This document shows, piece after piece, positions 44,316 through 52,141 of a DNA stretch of 64,000 bases (its first letter is position 1; every line of letters begins with the position of its first letter). The notes beneath the pieces were generated by a model. That model had not been told where the DNA came from, searched no databases, and saw only the letters and a program-made list of their open reading frames with translations. Origin of the DNA: Brachyspira innocens ATCC 29796 (GTDB lineage: Bacteria > Spirochaetota > Brachyspiria > Brachyspirales > Brachyspiraceae); NCBI RefSeq assembly GCF_000384655.1, contig NZ_ARQI01000129.1, positions 62,001 through 126,000 of the forward strand, written 5' to 3'. The translations under genes were made by a program, and so were the position numbers.

Positions 44316-44975
44316 TTATAAAAGTCCAATATTTTTCAAAAAATTTCCAGTATTTTCTAAAAGTGCCTCTCCATTATTTATTCTCTCACTTAAAGAAAGT
44401 AAATCCTCATACTCATCAATATCATGCTTTTTTTCTATAACTGAATATTTAAAATTGTTTTTTTCTATAAAGAATAAAATATCTTTCAAAATACCGCTTT
44501 CAGACTTCACTATAATATCGCTGTATTTATTCATACCCACAAGATAATATCCGCCGTCAAAACTCTCACCAAATACAAAATCATTATCACTGAGTATATT
44601 AAATGCATCTATAATGTTTTCTTTAGTTATCTCTGGTATATCAGCACCAATTAAAACGCATTTATCATACCCTAAAAATAATACCTCTTTAATAGAATTA
44701 TATATTTTTTCATTAAGATTACTGCCTTCCTGTTTAATATACTCAACATCATTATTAAATATTTCTTTTAAGATATTAAAATCACCTTCTGGATTATATG
44801 ATACTATAACATCGATATCATATTCTTTTAATCCTATCATTTCTTTATATATATCTTTTAAAAAACATTTATGAATATCGGCACATTCATCTGGAGTTAA
44901 TTTTGTCTGAAGTCTTGTTTTTGTTTTTCCAGCTATTGGTATTCTAGTAAATATTATAAAGGCATTTGATTTCAT
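44316..44975 (-). CDS. Glycosyltransferase, rSAM/selenodomain-associated transferase 1 (TIGR04282/DUF2064)
   Basis: 219 residues. MKSNAFIIFTRIPIAGKTKT then RLQTKLTPDECADIH is the nucleotidyltransferase-like opening of the DUF2064 family (usual form P.pG.vKTRL); CVLIGADIPEITKENIIDAF (about 109-128) and FVFGESFDGGYYLVGMNK (about 134-151) complete the GT-A signature. Family members occur with ArsS-type radical SAM proteins and TIGR04283 transferases; the sugar acceptor is unproven in most organisms. It lies between the four-helix membrane protein and transferase 2 with no spacing, so the genes are translationally coupled. Confidence 0.9.
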   Translation of the reverse strand: MKSNAFIIFTRIPIAGKTKTRLQTKLTPDECADIHKCFLKDIYKEMIGLKEYDIDVIVSYNPEGDFNILKEIFNNDVEYIKQEGSNLNEKIYNSIKEVLFLGYDKCVLIGADIPEITKENIIDAFNILSDNDFVFGESFDGGYYLVGMNKYSDIIVKSESGILKDILFFIEKNNFKYSVIEKKHDIDEYEDLLSLSERINNGEALLENTGNFLKNIGLL

Positions 44976-45380
44976 TTATTTATTACCTTTATCTATTACT
45001 TTTTTAGAATATATAAAAATAAGTCCCCCAATAATAAATAAAAGCAGAATAATATTGATAGTATTAAGCTTTAATAATTTGCCAGCATGTAAACCATCTC
45101 TTATAATAGATGCTGGAACATATGCAGCACTTTTAGGAGACAATATTATTAGAGTAATTACCAAGAATAATATAAGATTAATAGATGAAAATATTTTAAA
45201 ATTTTTAAAAATGTTTTTTTTGCTTCCTACAAATAAAAATATTATAAAAAACAAAGCCCATACAATAAAAAAACATAAACCTATATTAACTCTCATCTCA
45301 AGCCATACATTTTTAAACATAATAAAAGCAATTATCATAGCCCATAAGAAAGTATTATAAAGTATAATAAAATATTTCAC
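44976..45380 (-). CDS. Four-helix inner-membrane protein of unknown function
   Basis: 134 residues, GTG start. Four predicted membrane helices (about 3-22, 33-52, 64-83, 108-127) with a short loop KSAAYVPASIIRDGLHAGKL before the last. I recognise no family. It sits inside the operon, 20 bases after the second YdjY-like lipoprotein gene and abutting transferase 1, which links it to the same process. Confidence 0.75.
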   Translation of the reverse strand: MKYFIILYNTFLWAMIIAFIMFKNVWLEMRVNIGLCFFIVWALFFIIFLFVGSKKNIFKNFKIFSSINLILFLVITLIILSPKSAAYVPASIIRDGLHAGKLLKLNTINIILLLFIIGGLIFIYSKKVIDKGNK

Positions 45381-45400
45381 CTATCAATCCCTTAAATTTT

Positions 45401-46102
45401 TTAATTATTATTGTCAGCTATTCTAAAAATCACTGATACTCTTGTTCCATCTGGCGGAAGTACATCTTCTCTGCCATATCTTCCTATTTTTTTCACCTCA
45501 ACAGCACCTGTTTCATAAGCAGCATCGCTTGTAATACCAACTGCACAGCTATCAAGACATAGTATGCAGCCTGTTCTTTTAGATTTAGCAGCCTCAAAAT
45601 TTCCGCCGAATCTAATATCCATAGGTCTTTCTTCATCTGATCTTATTATATCTGAAAAAGGAATTTCTTTACCCAAACCGTCCCAAGTAACAAATACATC
45701 TAATTTCTGACCATCTACTGTTTTTTCTAATTTCATATCTTCCATAGTAAGATTGTTTCCAGCTACTGCTCCTATATCTATTAATGCCTGATAAAATTCT
45801 CTCTCATCTGACAAACCTCTCAAAACTGATTTATCACCATTAACACCTCTGTCAAATACTACACCATGTCTTGTAGGACTGTTAAAATATTTGCCGTTTA
45901 CTTCTGCTGGAATGATAACTTCTTTTTTCTCTATATCAATAACAACAGGCTCAGCTCCTTCATCTCTAAGTATTACGCTTCCCATAGAGTTAGTCAATTC
46001 TGCACCATTGCTGTTTACTGATGATGATTGTTGTTTATTTCCGCATGATGATAACATTAATGCCGATAATAAACATAACATAATAATAATTTTTTTGTTC
46101 AT
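45401..46102 (-). CDS. YdjY-like lipoprotein B with C-x2-C-x3-C motif
   Basis: 233 residues. Lipoprotein signal ending LMLSSC (Cys 20). The mature domain resembles YdjY: EVIIPAEVNGKYFNSPTRHG (61-80), FYQALIDIGAVAGNNL (about 103-118), LDVFVTWDG, and a conserved cysteine motif RTGCILCLDSC (C179, C182, C186). The motif could bind a metal or cluster or form a redox centre outside the membrane. It is a tandem paralogue of the gene at 46168, 65 bases downstream of it. E. coli has ydjY between two TVP38-type genes, the same association as here. Confidence 0.85.
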   Translation of the reverse strand: MNKKIIIMLCLLSALMLSSCGNKQQSSSVNSNGAELTNSMGSVILRDEGAEPVVIDIEKKEVIIPAEVNGKYFNSPTRHGVVFDRGVNGDKSVLRGLSDEREFYQALIDIGAVAGNNLTMEDMKLEKTVDGQKLDVFVTWDGLGKEIPFSDIIRSDEERPMDIRFGGNFEAAKSKRTGCILCLDSCAVGITSDAAYETGAVEVKKIGRYGREDVLPPDGTRVSVIFRIADNNN

Positions 46103-46167
46103 ACATTACTCCTTTTAAACCTTAAAAATATTTATTTCATATTACTTATACTTAAACTAAATAAATA

Positions 46168-46866
46168 TTATTCTGCTATTCTAAATATTACATAAACCTT
46201 GCTTCCATCAGCTGGAAGTACATCTTCTCTTATATATTTATCTATTTTTTTACTGTCAAGTTCTGCAGTCGCAAAAGCAGCATCACTTGTTATAGCAATA
46301 GGACAGCTGTCAAGACATAGTATGCAGCCTGTTCTATTAGCTTTAGCAGCCTCAAAATTTCCGCCGAATCTAACATCAATAGGTCTTTCCTCTGAAGATT
46401 TTATTACTTCAGAAAAAGGTATTTCTTTATCCAAGCCGTCCCAAGTAACAAATATATCTAATTTCTGACCATCTACATATTCACTTACTTTACCATAATC
46501 TTCAAGTTTAAGATTATTTCCTGCTACTGCCCCTATATCAATTAAAGCCTGATAAACTTCTCTTTCATCTGTTAATCCTACTAAAACAGCTCTGTCTCCA
46601 TACTTACCGCCTTTAAATACTATGCCATGATGTCTTGAAGGCGTATTAAAATATTTACCATTTACTGTTGCTTCTATAATGACTTCTTTATTATCATTAT
46701 CTATCACAACAGGAACTGCATTTTCATCTCTTAATATGACGCTTCCCATCGAATTAGTTAATTGAGAATTTTCTGAAGCTGACTTATTTGATTCTTCAGA
46801 TTGTTTACTTCCGCATGATGAAAACATAAATGCAGAAAGTAAAATAATAATAATTTTTTTGTTCAT
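46168..46866 (-). CDS. YdjY-like lipoprotein A with C-x2-C-x3-C motif
   Basis: 232 residues. Lipoprotein signal ending FMFSSC (Cys 18). Very similar to lipoprotein B throughout: VNGKYFNTPSRHHGIVF, VYQALIDIGAVAGNNL, FVTWDG, and RTGCILCLDSC (C181, C184, C188). First gene of the downstream half of the operon, with a strong promoter at 47017-46989 and a 5' leader of about 115 bases. The pair probably arose by tandem duplication and both cysteine motifs were kept. Confidence 0.85.
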   Translation of the reverse strand: MNKKIIIILLSAFMFSSCGSKQSEESNKSASENSQLTNSMGSVILRDENAVPVVIDNDNKEVIIEATVNGKYFNTPSRHHGIVFKGGKYGDRAVLVGLTDEREVYQALIDIGAVAGNNLKLEDYGKVSEYVDGQKLDIFVTWDGLDKEIPFSEVIKSSEERPIDVRFGGNFEAAKANRTGCILCLDSCPIAITSDAAFATAELDSKKIDKYIREDVLPADGSKVYVIFRIAE

Positions 46867-46988
46867 ATATTACTCCTTTTAAAAACTTAAAAATATTTCG
46901 CTTAAAAGTTCTGAATACTTACGCATTCAGATGCTAAATATTTTTAAGATTATTAGCATATTAAAAAATCACTATACAAAAACTCAAA

Positions 46989-47017
46989 AATATACTGAAA
47001 ATTTTTAAGTTTGTCAA
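46989..47017 (-). promoter_or_regulatory. Promoter of the YdjY-transferase operon
   Basis: Minus-strand TTGACA (47017-47012), 17 bases, TATATT (46994-46989), about 120 bases before lipoprotein A. Confidence 0.75.
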
Positions 47018-47027
47018 TTTTTATGTT

Positions 47028-47053
47028 GTTCTTTTTCCCGCCGCAAAAAGAAC
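47028..47053. repeat. Perfect hairpin with GC-rich loop
   Basis: GTTCTTTTT (47028-47036) and AAAAAGAAC (47045-47053) around CCCGCCGC. It lies just upstream of the operon promoter and about 90 bases from the GC-rich repeat, and may be part of that repeat or end the TVP38 transcript. Confidence 0.5.
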
Positions 47054-47139
47054 CAAAAAGTGCAAGTCTAAAATAAAACTAAATCCTACTAATTATGTTT
47101 TATATGTAGAATAAATTATTAAATTTAACCTAAAATATA

Positions 47140-47345
47140 GCCTTTCGCTACTGATGGCTGTGCCTGCTTCTCGCCGCAGACGTACTTCATATGTGGCACA
47201 CATGCCTACGGCACGCAGAGCAAGGCGGACAGCGTCACAAAAGAAGTGGGGTGGCGGCACGACTGTGTACTTCGTAGCAAAGCCCTGCAAATATTTTAAA
47301 TTAAAAAAATTAATTTTTGACAAATTATAGTTGTTTAGGTATACA
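47140..47345. repeat. GC-rich intergenic repeat, copy 1, with promoter-like tail
   Basis: Between about 47140 and 47290 the sequence is more than half G+C by eye, far above the surroundings (TGCCTGCTTCTCGCCGCAGA, then GTGGCACACATGCC and GGACAGCGTCAC). The tail is TTGACA (47317-47322), 17 bases ending TTGTTTAGG, TATACA (47340-47345), pointing on the plus strand into the 3' end of the minus-strand TVP38 gene. A 76-codon open frame across it looks like a by-product of the repeat. A diverged copy is at 42430-42621. Confidence 0.6.
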
Positions 47346-47347
47346 CT

Positions 47348-48025
47348 CTAAACAGATTTATCATTAATATATTTACTCTTCAAAAATAAAGATAATACTA
47401 ATACAAATATTAAAATAATACCTGCAATCAAAAAATATAAATATCTGTTATTATCAGAAACTATACCTACAGAAGCTATAGTAAATAAAGATATACCCGG
47501 AAGCATAAATAAAAATGTATACAATGAATACTTCACAAAGCTTACATCAGTTATACCATAAGCAAAATTCTGTATATTATAAGGAAATAAAGGTACTAAC
47601 CTAGTAATCATCAAAAGGATCATGGCATTTTTATTTCCTTCCTCAAATAAAAGTTTATTTAAATATTTATTTTTCTCTACCAATGGCTTTATAGTATCTT
47701 TTAGAAAAAACCTAGCTATTAAAAAAGAAATTACAGCAGCCAAAGTAGCAGAAAAAGAACATAATATTATGCCAAGTACAGGACCAAACAGTAATCCAGA
47801 AAATAAAGCAAATGCTATACCTGGTAAAGCTAACACAGAACTTCCTATAGCTGTTACTACAATATATATGATAGAAGCCCTAATTATATTATCTCCAAGT
47901 ATATTTCTAAAATCTTCCAAATTATGTATTCTGTCATGCAGTTTATAATGATGATTTAATATAATAACAGCTATAACTGCTGCCAAAAATATAATAAGTT
48001 TTATATATTTAGTTTTTAACTTCAT
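47348..48025 (-). CDS. TVP38/TMEM64 family membrane protein B
   Basis: 225 residues with about five to six hydrophobic helices. The DedA/SNARE-associated VTT core is seen in VLALPGIAFALFSGLLFGPV (about 63-82), LIARFFLKDT, and MILLMITRLVPLFPYNIQNF then AYGITDVSFVKY near 135-165. These proteins are related to lipid scramblases and undecaprenyl-phosphate carriers; the E. coli relatives are YdjX and YdjZ. It overlaps the preceding TVP38 gene by 17 bases. Confidence 0.88.
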   Translation of the reverse strand: MKLKTKYIKLIIFLAAVIAVIILNHHYKLHDRIHNLEDFRNILGDNIIRASIIYIVVTAIGSSVLALPGIAFALFSGLLFGPVLGIILCSFSATLAAVISFLIARFFLKDTIKPLVEKNKYLNKLLFEEGNKNAMILLMITRLVPLFPYNIQNFAYGITDVSFVKYSLYTFLFMLPGISLFTIASVGIVSDNNRYLYFLIAGIILIFVLVLSLFLKSKYINDKSV

Positions 48026-48764
48026 TATTATTTTCAGCCTTATTTTCTGCTTTTTGAGTTTTATCTTTTCTATTTTTATATATCTGTCTTAATAAAATTA
48101 TCAATGCAGACAATGCAAACAATATTAAAAGCCCAGTAACAAACAGTTTAGCACCTCCAGTGAGCATGCCTCCTACATATGAATATACTATTGTAGCAGG
48201 AAGCTGTCCTATTCCAGTAGCTATAAAAAAACTTAAAAAATTCATAGATGTCAATCCTGCTGCATAGCTTACTATATCAAAAGACATAAAAGGAAGAAGC
48301 CTTGCTATAAGCACACTTTGTTTTCCATATTTTTCAAAAAACTCATCTATTTGTTTTAATCCAGTCTTGCTTGTAAGTTTTTCAACAAAATCTCTTCCTA
48401 ATATTCTTGCTATATAAAAACATACAGCAGCACCTGCCATAGCACTAGACCAAGATAATAATGCTCCAGCTTTCCAGCCGAATAAATTAGCATTTGCAAA
48501 TGTGAGTAAAAATGCTGGCAAAGGTGCTATTACAGACTGAAGTACCATAAGTATAAATGAAACTGCCATAGCATAATGTCCGTAAGAAGCTACAAATTCC
48601 TTTACTACATTAAAATCACCAGAGGCAAACATTTTAAATATTGTATTAAGATTACTATTTACCTGCGGTATAAAGAAATAAGAAAGTACTGCAAGCAAAA
48701 TTATTAATATTAAAATTACTTTTTTTATTATTGATTTTTTATTTGAAACATTTGACTGTTCCAT
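48009..48764 (-). CDS. TVP38/TMEM64 family membrane protein A
   Basis: 251 residues. The VTT core contains PLPAFLLTFANANLFGWKAG (about 92-111), GAAVCFYIARILGRDFVEKL and VLIARLLPFMSFDIVSYAAG (about 151-170). The tail is charged and ends in a lysine-rich stretch. TAGGAG lies 9 bases before the ATG. It is the first of the two overlapping TVP38 genes, matching the ydjX/ydjZ pairing in E. coli. Probably moves a lipid-linked intermediate or supports membrane sorting; the substrate is unknown. Confidence 0.88.
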   Translation of the reverse strand: MEQSNVSNKKSIIKKVILILIILLAVLSYFFIPQVNSNLNTIFKMFASGDFNVVKEFVASYGHYAMAVSFILMVLQSVIAPLPAFLLTFANANLFGWKAGALLSWSSAMAGAAVCFYIARILGRDFVEKLTSKTGLKQIDEFFEKYGKQSVLIARLLPFMSFDIVSYAAGLTSMNFLSFFIATGIGQLPATIVYSYVGGMLTGGAKLFVTGLLILFALSALIILLRQIYKNRKDKTQKAENKAENNNEVKN

Positions 48765-49001
48765 AAAATTAAACTCCTAAAAATGATAGAATAATTTTTT
48801 ATTATGATTTTAAAGCCGCACGGACTAATATTTTTTATTTAAGAGGAAATTTATGATTGTTAAAAAACATACAAAATAGCAGTTTTTTTGATAAAAGAAT
48901 AAACATAAGAAAAATCCAGTAAAGTTACTTTATAAGTATGATAACAAAAATAATAAAAATATCAAGCATAAAACCGTAATATATAATTTTTTTGTAAACT
49001 A

Positions 49002-49030
49002 TTGACATTTTATTATCTAAATTATATTAT
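49002..49030 (+). promoter_or_regulatory. Promoter of the ECF-transporter/desulfidase operon
   Basis: TTGACA (49002-49007), 17 bases, TATTAT (49025-49030). It implies a leader of about 230 bases. Nothing else is recognised in 48765-49000. Confidence 0.65.
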
Positions 49031-49062
49031 TAAAATATAGTTTTCAAAAAATAATAATCATT

Positions 49063-49238
49063 AAAGGTATTAATTTCATATGAATATTTTATCGTCATCA
49101 CAAAATATGCATTTCAGTAATCAATACCACTTTCCCCAGATAATCTAAATAATGCAGGCAGGCTGTCTGTAAAAACATCAATATTCTCTTCTTATTTTAA
49201 TGAATATAAATAAATATAATTGATTAATTTTTTAATCA
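49063..49238 (+). promoter_or_regulatory. Long, possibly structured 5' leader of the ECF operon
   Basis: GGTATT (49066-49071) can pair with AATACC (49123-49128), enclosing a hairpin ATATTTT (49084-49090)/AAAATAT (49102-49108). A second hairpin AATTGATTAA/TTAATCAGTT lies at 49218-49241, just before the AAAAGGA ribosome site. This layout suits a riboswitch or attenuator, but no known class is matched. Confidence 0.35.
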
Positions 49239-49270
49239 GTTAAAATAAAAAAACTAAAAGGATTTACACA

Positions 49271-49888
49271 ATGAAAACAAAAGCGTATTCATTAACTTTT
49301 TGTGCTATAGGCGTAGCATTAAACATAGTGCTTTCATTTATAGCAAAACACTTAAATATCCCATTTGTATTTTTCGATGTAATGGGTACAGTATTAAGCG
49401 GTGCAGTACTAGGGCCATTATACGGAGCTATTACTGGATTCGTTACCAATTTAATTACTTCTATGGTTAATAATCCTGCAGAACTTCCTTATGCTATTGT
49501 TAATATGATGATAGGTATAATAACAGGATTTATTTCTATTAAGTTCGGATTCAAAATTCATACAGCTATAATAACAGGTGTAATACTTGCTGTTGCAGCA
49601 CCTTTAGTAGGAACTCCTATAACAGTAATATTATACGGCGGATTAGCTGGCGGAACTATGGATATTATGACTGGATTCTTAATTCAAAGCGGTCAGAAAA
49701 TATTTACTTCTGCATTTATACCTAGAATAATATCAAATATTATAGATAAGCCTTTATCTTGTATAATAGCATATATTATAATTTTAAGAATGCCTAGCTC
49801 TCTTCTCTCTAAAATAACAACAAATAAAAAATTATTAGCTCAAAAAAATGCTGCTTCTTCAAAAGATGAGGATATAGATAATGAATAG
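49271..49888 (+). CDS. ECF transporter substrate-binding S component
   Basis: 205 residues, about six membrane helices, no ATPase. MKTKAYSLTFCAIGVALNIV, FFDVMGTVLSGAVLGPLYGA and GFVTNLITSMVNNP have the look of an ECF S component (vitamin or nucleobase-precursor type), with the small-residue helix 1 used to dock on EcfT. The ligand is unknown; next to a TudS-related desulfidase a sulfur-containing base or similar compound is likely. AAAAGGA precedes the ATG. It overlaps the desulfidase gene by 8 bases. Confidence 0.82.
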   Translation: MKTKAYSLTFCAIGVALNIVLSFIAKHLNIPFVFFDVMGTVLSGAVLGPLYGAITGFVTNLITSMVNNPAELPYAIVNMMIGIITGFISIKFGFKIHTAIITGVILAVAAPLVGTPITVILYGGLAGGTMDIMTGFLIQSGQKIFTSAFIPRIISNIIDKPLSCIIAYIIILRMPSSLLSKITTNKKLLAQKNAASSKDEDIDNE

Positions 49889-50399
49889 GTCAAAAAAATT
49901 GGCTGTATTATCGCATTGCATATTAAATCAAAATGCTGTTGTCAAAGGAGAATACAAAGATATGAATGTATTTTTTTCATTTGTACAAGAGCTATTTAAA
50001 AATAATATAGGAATACTTCAGCTTCCATGCCCTGAAACAGAATGCTACGGATTAAAAAGATGGGGACATGTAAAAGAACAATTCAATAACTCTGGATATA
50101 AAAAATATGCTAGAGAAACTCTGAATTCATTTGCTGATACTCTTAAAGAATATATTAACAATGGATATGAAATAGTAGGAATATACGGAATAGCTGGAAG
50201 TCCTAGCTGCGGAGTTAATCTTACATGCTCTGCTGACTGGGAAGGAGAAGTAGGACTTTATAAAGATAAAGAAGATATTACATCAAGAGTAAAAATGATA
50301 AATGAAAGCGGTATATTTATGGAGATGTTTAAATCTATACTAAAAGAAAATAATATAAATATACCTTTTTATGATGTTGATGATTATTTAAAAAAATAG
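49881..50399 (+). CDS. TudS-related putative desulfidase (CD3072-like, DUF523 relative)
   Basis: 172 residues. Cysteines in the TudS/DUF523 pattern: SHCILNQNAV (C13), LPCPETECYG (C50, C55) and GSPSCGVNLTCS (C110, C116). TudS enzymes use a [4Fe-5S]-type cluster held by three cysteines to remove sulfur from thiouracil. This protein resembles the shorter CD3072-type branch found beside ECF genes in clostridia; its substrate is not proven. It overlaps the S-component gene and is followed by a strong terminator hairpin. Confidence 0.8.
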   Translation: MNRSKKLAVLSHCILNQNAVVKGEYKDMNVFFSFVQELFKNNIGILQLPCPETECYGLKRWGHVKEQFNNSGYKKYARETLNSFADTLKEYINNGYEIVGIYGIAGSPSCGVNLTCSADWEGEVGLYKDKEDITSRVKMINESGIFMEMFKSILKENNINIPFYDVDDYLKK

Positions 50400-50420
50400 A
50401 TATTTTTATTAACAAAAATA

Positions 50421-50460
50421 TATTGGGGTTTTATTATTAAAACCCCAATATTAATTTTTT
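50421..50460 (+). terminator. Strong terminator/attenuator inside the ECF operon
   Basis: Perfect 13-base stem TATTGGGGTTTTA (50421-50433)/TAAAACCCCAATA (50438-50450), four-base loop, then TTAATTTTTT. It separates the S/desulfidase genes from the ATPase genes, only 21-30 bases before the next start. Confidence 0.8.
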
Positions 50461-50480
50461 ATTTATTAGGAAAGTTTATA

Positions 50481-51311
50481 ATGAGTAAAGCTGTAGAGTT
50501 TAAAAACGTATGCTTTTCATATATTCAAGATGATGAAAACTACTTTCTTGACAATATTAATCTCTATATTGATGAAAACAGTTATTTAGCACTTCTTGGA
50601 AAAAACGGAAGCGGAAAATCTACATTAATAAAACTTATGTTTGGAATAGAAAAAGCAAATAAAGGCGAAATAAAAATATTTGATATGAATATAAATGAAA
50701 AAGCATATGAAATATATAAAATAGCAAGCCTAGTTTTTCAAAATCCTGATGATCAAATAGTAGCGGACACTATAGAACTTGATATCGCTTTTACTATGGA
50801 AAATTATTCTATACCAAGCAAAGAGATGCATAAAAGAATAGATGAAGTACTTGAAATAGTAGAACTTTCAAATAAAAGAAAAGATAAAGTACATTCATTA
50901 TCAGGAGGAGAAAAACAAAGACTATGTATAGCTTCATCTTTGGTATTAAATCCTAAAATACTTGTATTAGATGAACCTACATCTATGCTTGATGCTGAAA
51001 ATAGAATGAAAGTAATTGAAGTATTAAAGAAAATACATTCAATGGGTACTGCTATAATTATAGTAACTCATCATATTAATGAAATAGAACATTGCAATGA
51101 AGTTGTATTTATGGATAATGGAAGTGTATCTTTTAAAGGCTCTTCAGATGAATTTGTAAGGGCTTTAATAAAAAATGATGAATTTCATAAGCTAAATATG
51201 CCTATTAATTTTAAGTTGGCTTATGAATTATATAAAAATAAAAATGTATTAATAGATAAAGATATTTTTAACTATAAAAAGGTTTGTGAAAGTTTATGGA
51301 AATATGTTTAA
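50481..51311 (+). CDS. ecfA1: ECF transporter ATPase A1
   Basis: 276 residues, ABC ATPase of the energy-coupling module. Walker A GKNGSGKST (40-48), Q-loop VFQNPDDQIVADTI near 91, signature HSLSGGEKQRLCIASSL near 137, Walker B LVLDEPTSMLD near 164 and the switch His in VTHHINEIEH. FQNPDDQ is the hallmark of EcfA. AGGAAAG precedes the ATG. It overlaps the second ATPase gene by 16 bases. Confidence 0.94.
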   Translation: MSKAVEFKNVCFSYIQDDENYFLDNINLYIDENSYLALLGKNGSGKSTLIKLMFGIEKANKGEIKIFDMNINEKAYEIYKIASLVFQNPDDQIVADTIELDIAFTMENYSIPSKEMHKRIDEVLEIVELSNKRKDKVHSLSGGEKQRLCIASSLVLNPKILVLDEPTSMLDAENRMKVIEVLKKIHSMGTAIIIVTHHINEIEHCNEVVFMDNGSVSFKGSSDEFVRALIKNDEFHKLNMPINFKLAYELYKNKNVLIDKDIFNYKKVCESLWKYV

Positions 51312-52129
51312 AAAACTTAAATGCAGGATACATAATAAGCAAAAAAGAAAAAAAACTAATAACTGAAAATTTAAATGCTGTGTTTGAAAGCGGAAAATTT
51401 CATTTTTTGGCAGGAGTATCTGGAAGCGGAAAATCTACACTTCTTGAAACTATATGCCTGCTTATAAAAAAAATATCAGGTGAAATATTATTTGATAATA
51501 AGAATATAGAAGACAAAAATAATCTAAAAGAGTTTAGACAATCATCTGGAATAATGCTTCAATACACAGAAAAACAATTTTTTAATAATACAGTAAGAGA
51601 AGAAATAACATTTAACCTAAAAAGACAAAAACTTGATAATAAAGAAATTAATAAAAAATTAAGAGCAACTCTAGAAATATTAAATATTGATAAAAAAATA
51701 TTAAAAGCCTCTCCGTTTGAAATAAGCGGCGGTCAGAAAAGAACAATAGCACTAGCCTCTATAATAATAACCTCTCCTAAAATATTATTTTTAGATGAAC
51801 CTACAGCAGGACTTGACTTTGAAAGCAAAAGTACATTCATGAATACTATAAAAAATTTAAATAAAACTTCTAATATTACTATTATACAGTCATCTCATAT
51901 ACTAGATGATATAATAGAATACGGAGATTATGTTTTTATTATTAATAAAAATAAAAAATATATTCAAGGAAAACCAAAAGATTTATTATTTTCAAAAAAT
52001 ATACTTAAAGAATATAATCTAATAGAACCTGAAATTTTCTTATATATAGAAGAGCTTAAAAAATTAGGAATGAATAATATTGATAATGTATCAAATGCTG
52101 ATGAATTAATACAAAAATTATTTTATTAA
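51296..52129 (+). CDS. ecfA2: ECF transporter ATPase A2
   Basis: 277 residues. Walker A GVSGSGKST (40-48), Q-loop region MLQYTEKQFFNNTV near 85, signature FEISGGQKRTIALASI near 141, Walker B ILFLDEPTAGLD near 164, switch His in IQSSHILDDI. QYTEKQ in place of QNP is the usual EcfA2 form. It pairs with A1 as the ATPase heterodimer. Starts within the A1 gene. Confidence 0.93.
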   Translation: MEICLKNLNAGYIISKKEKKLITENLNAVFESGKFHFLAGVSGSGKSTLLETICLLIKKISGEILFDNKNIEDKNNLKEFRQSSGIMLQYTEKQFFNNTVREEITFNLKRQKLDNKEINKKLRATLEILNIDKKILKASPFEISGGQKRTIALASIIITSPKILFLDEPTAGLDFESKSTFMNTIKNLNKTSNITIIQSSHILDDIIEYGDYVFIINKNKKYIQGKPKDLLFSKNILKEYNLIEPEIFLYIEELKKLGMNNIDNVSNADELIQKLFY

Positions 52130-52141
52130 AAGAGTATCATT

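Noticed and set aside
47093-47323. 76-codon open frame across the GC-rich repeat
   Set aside because: It follows the repeat rather than a ribosome site, has no domain, and its composition is unlike the genes around it.
49131-49165. Resemblance to the 3' part of a TPP riboswitch (ATCTAAATAATGC)
   Set aside because: The pairing partner needed for the P5 stem and the upstream CTGAGA element are absent.
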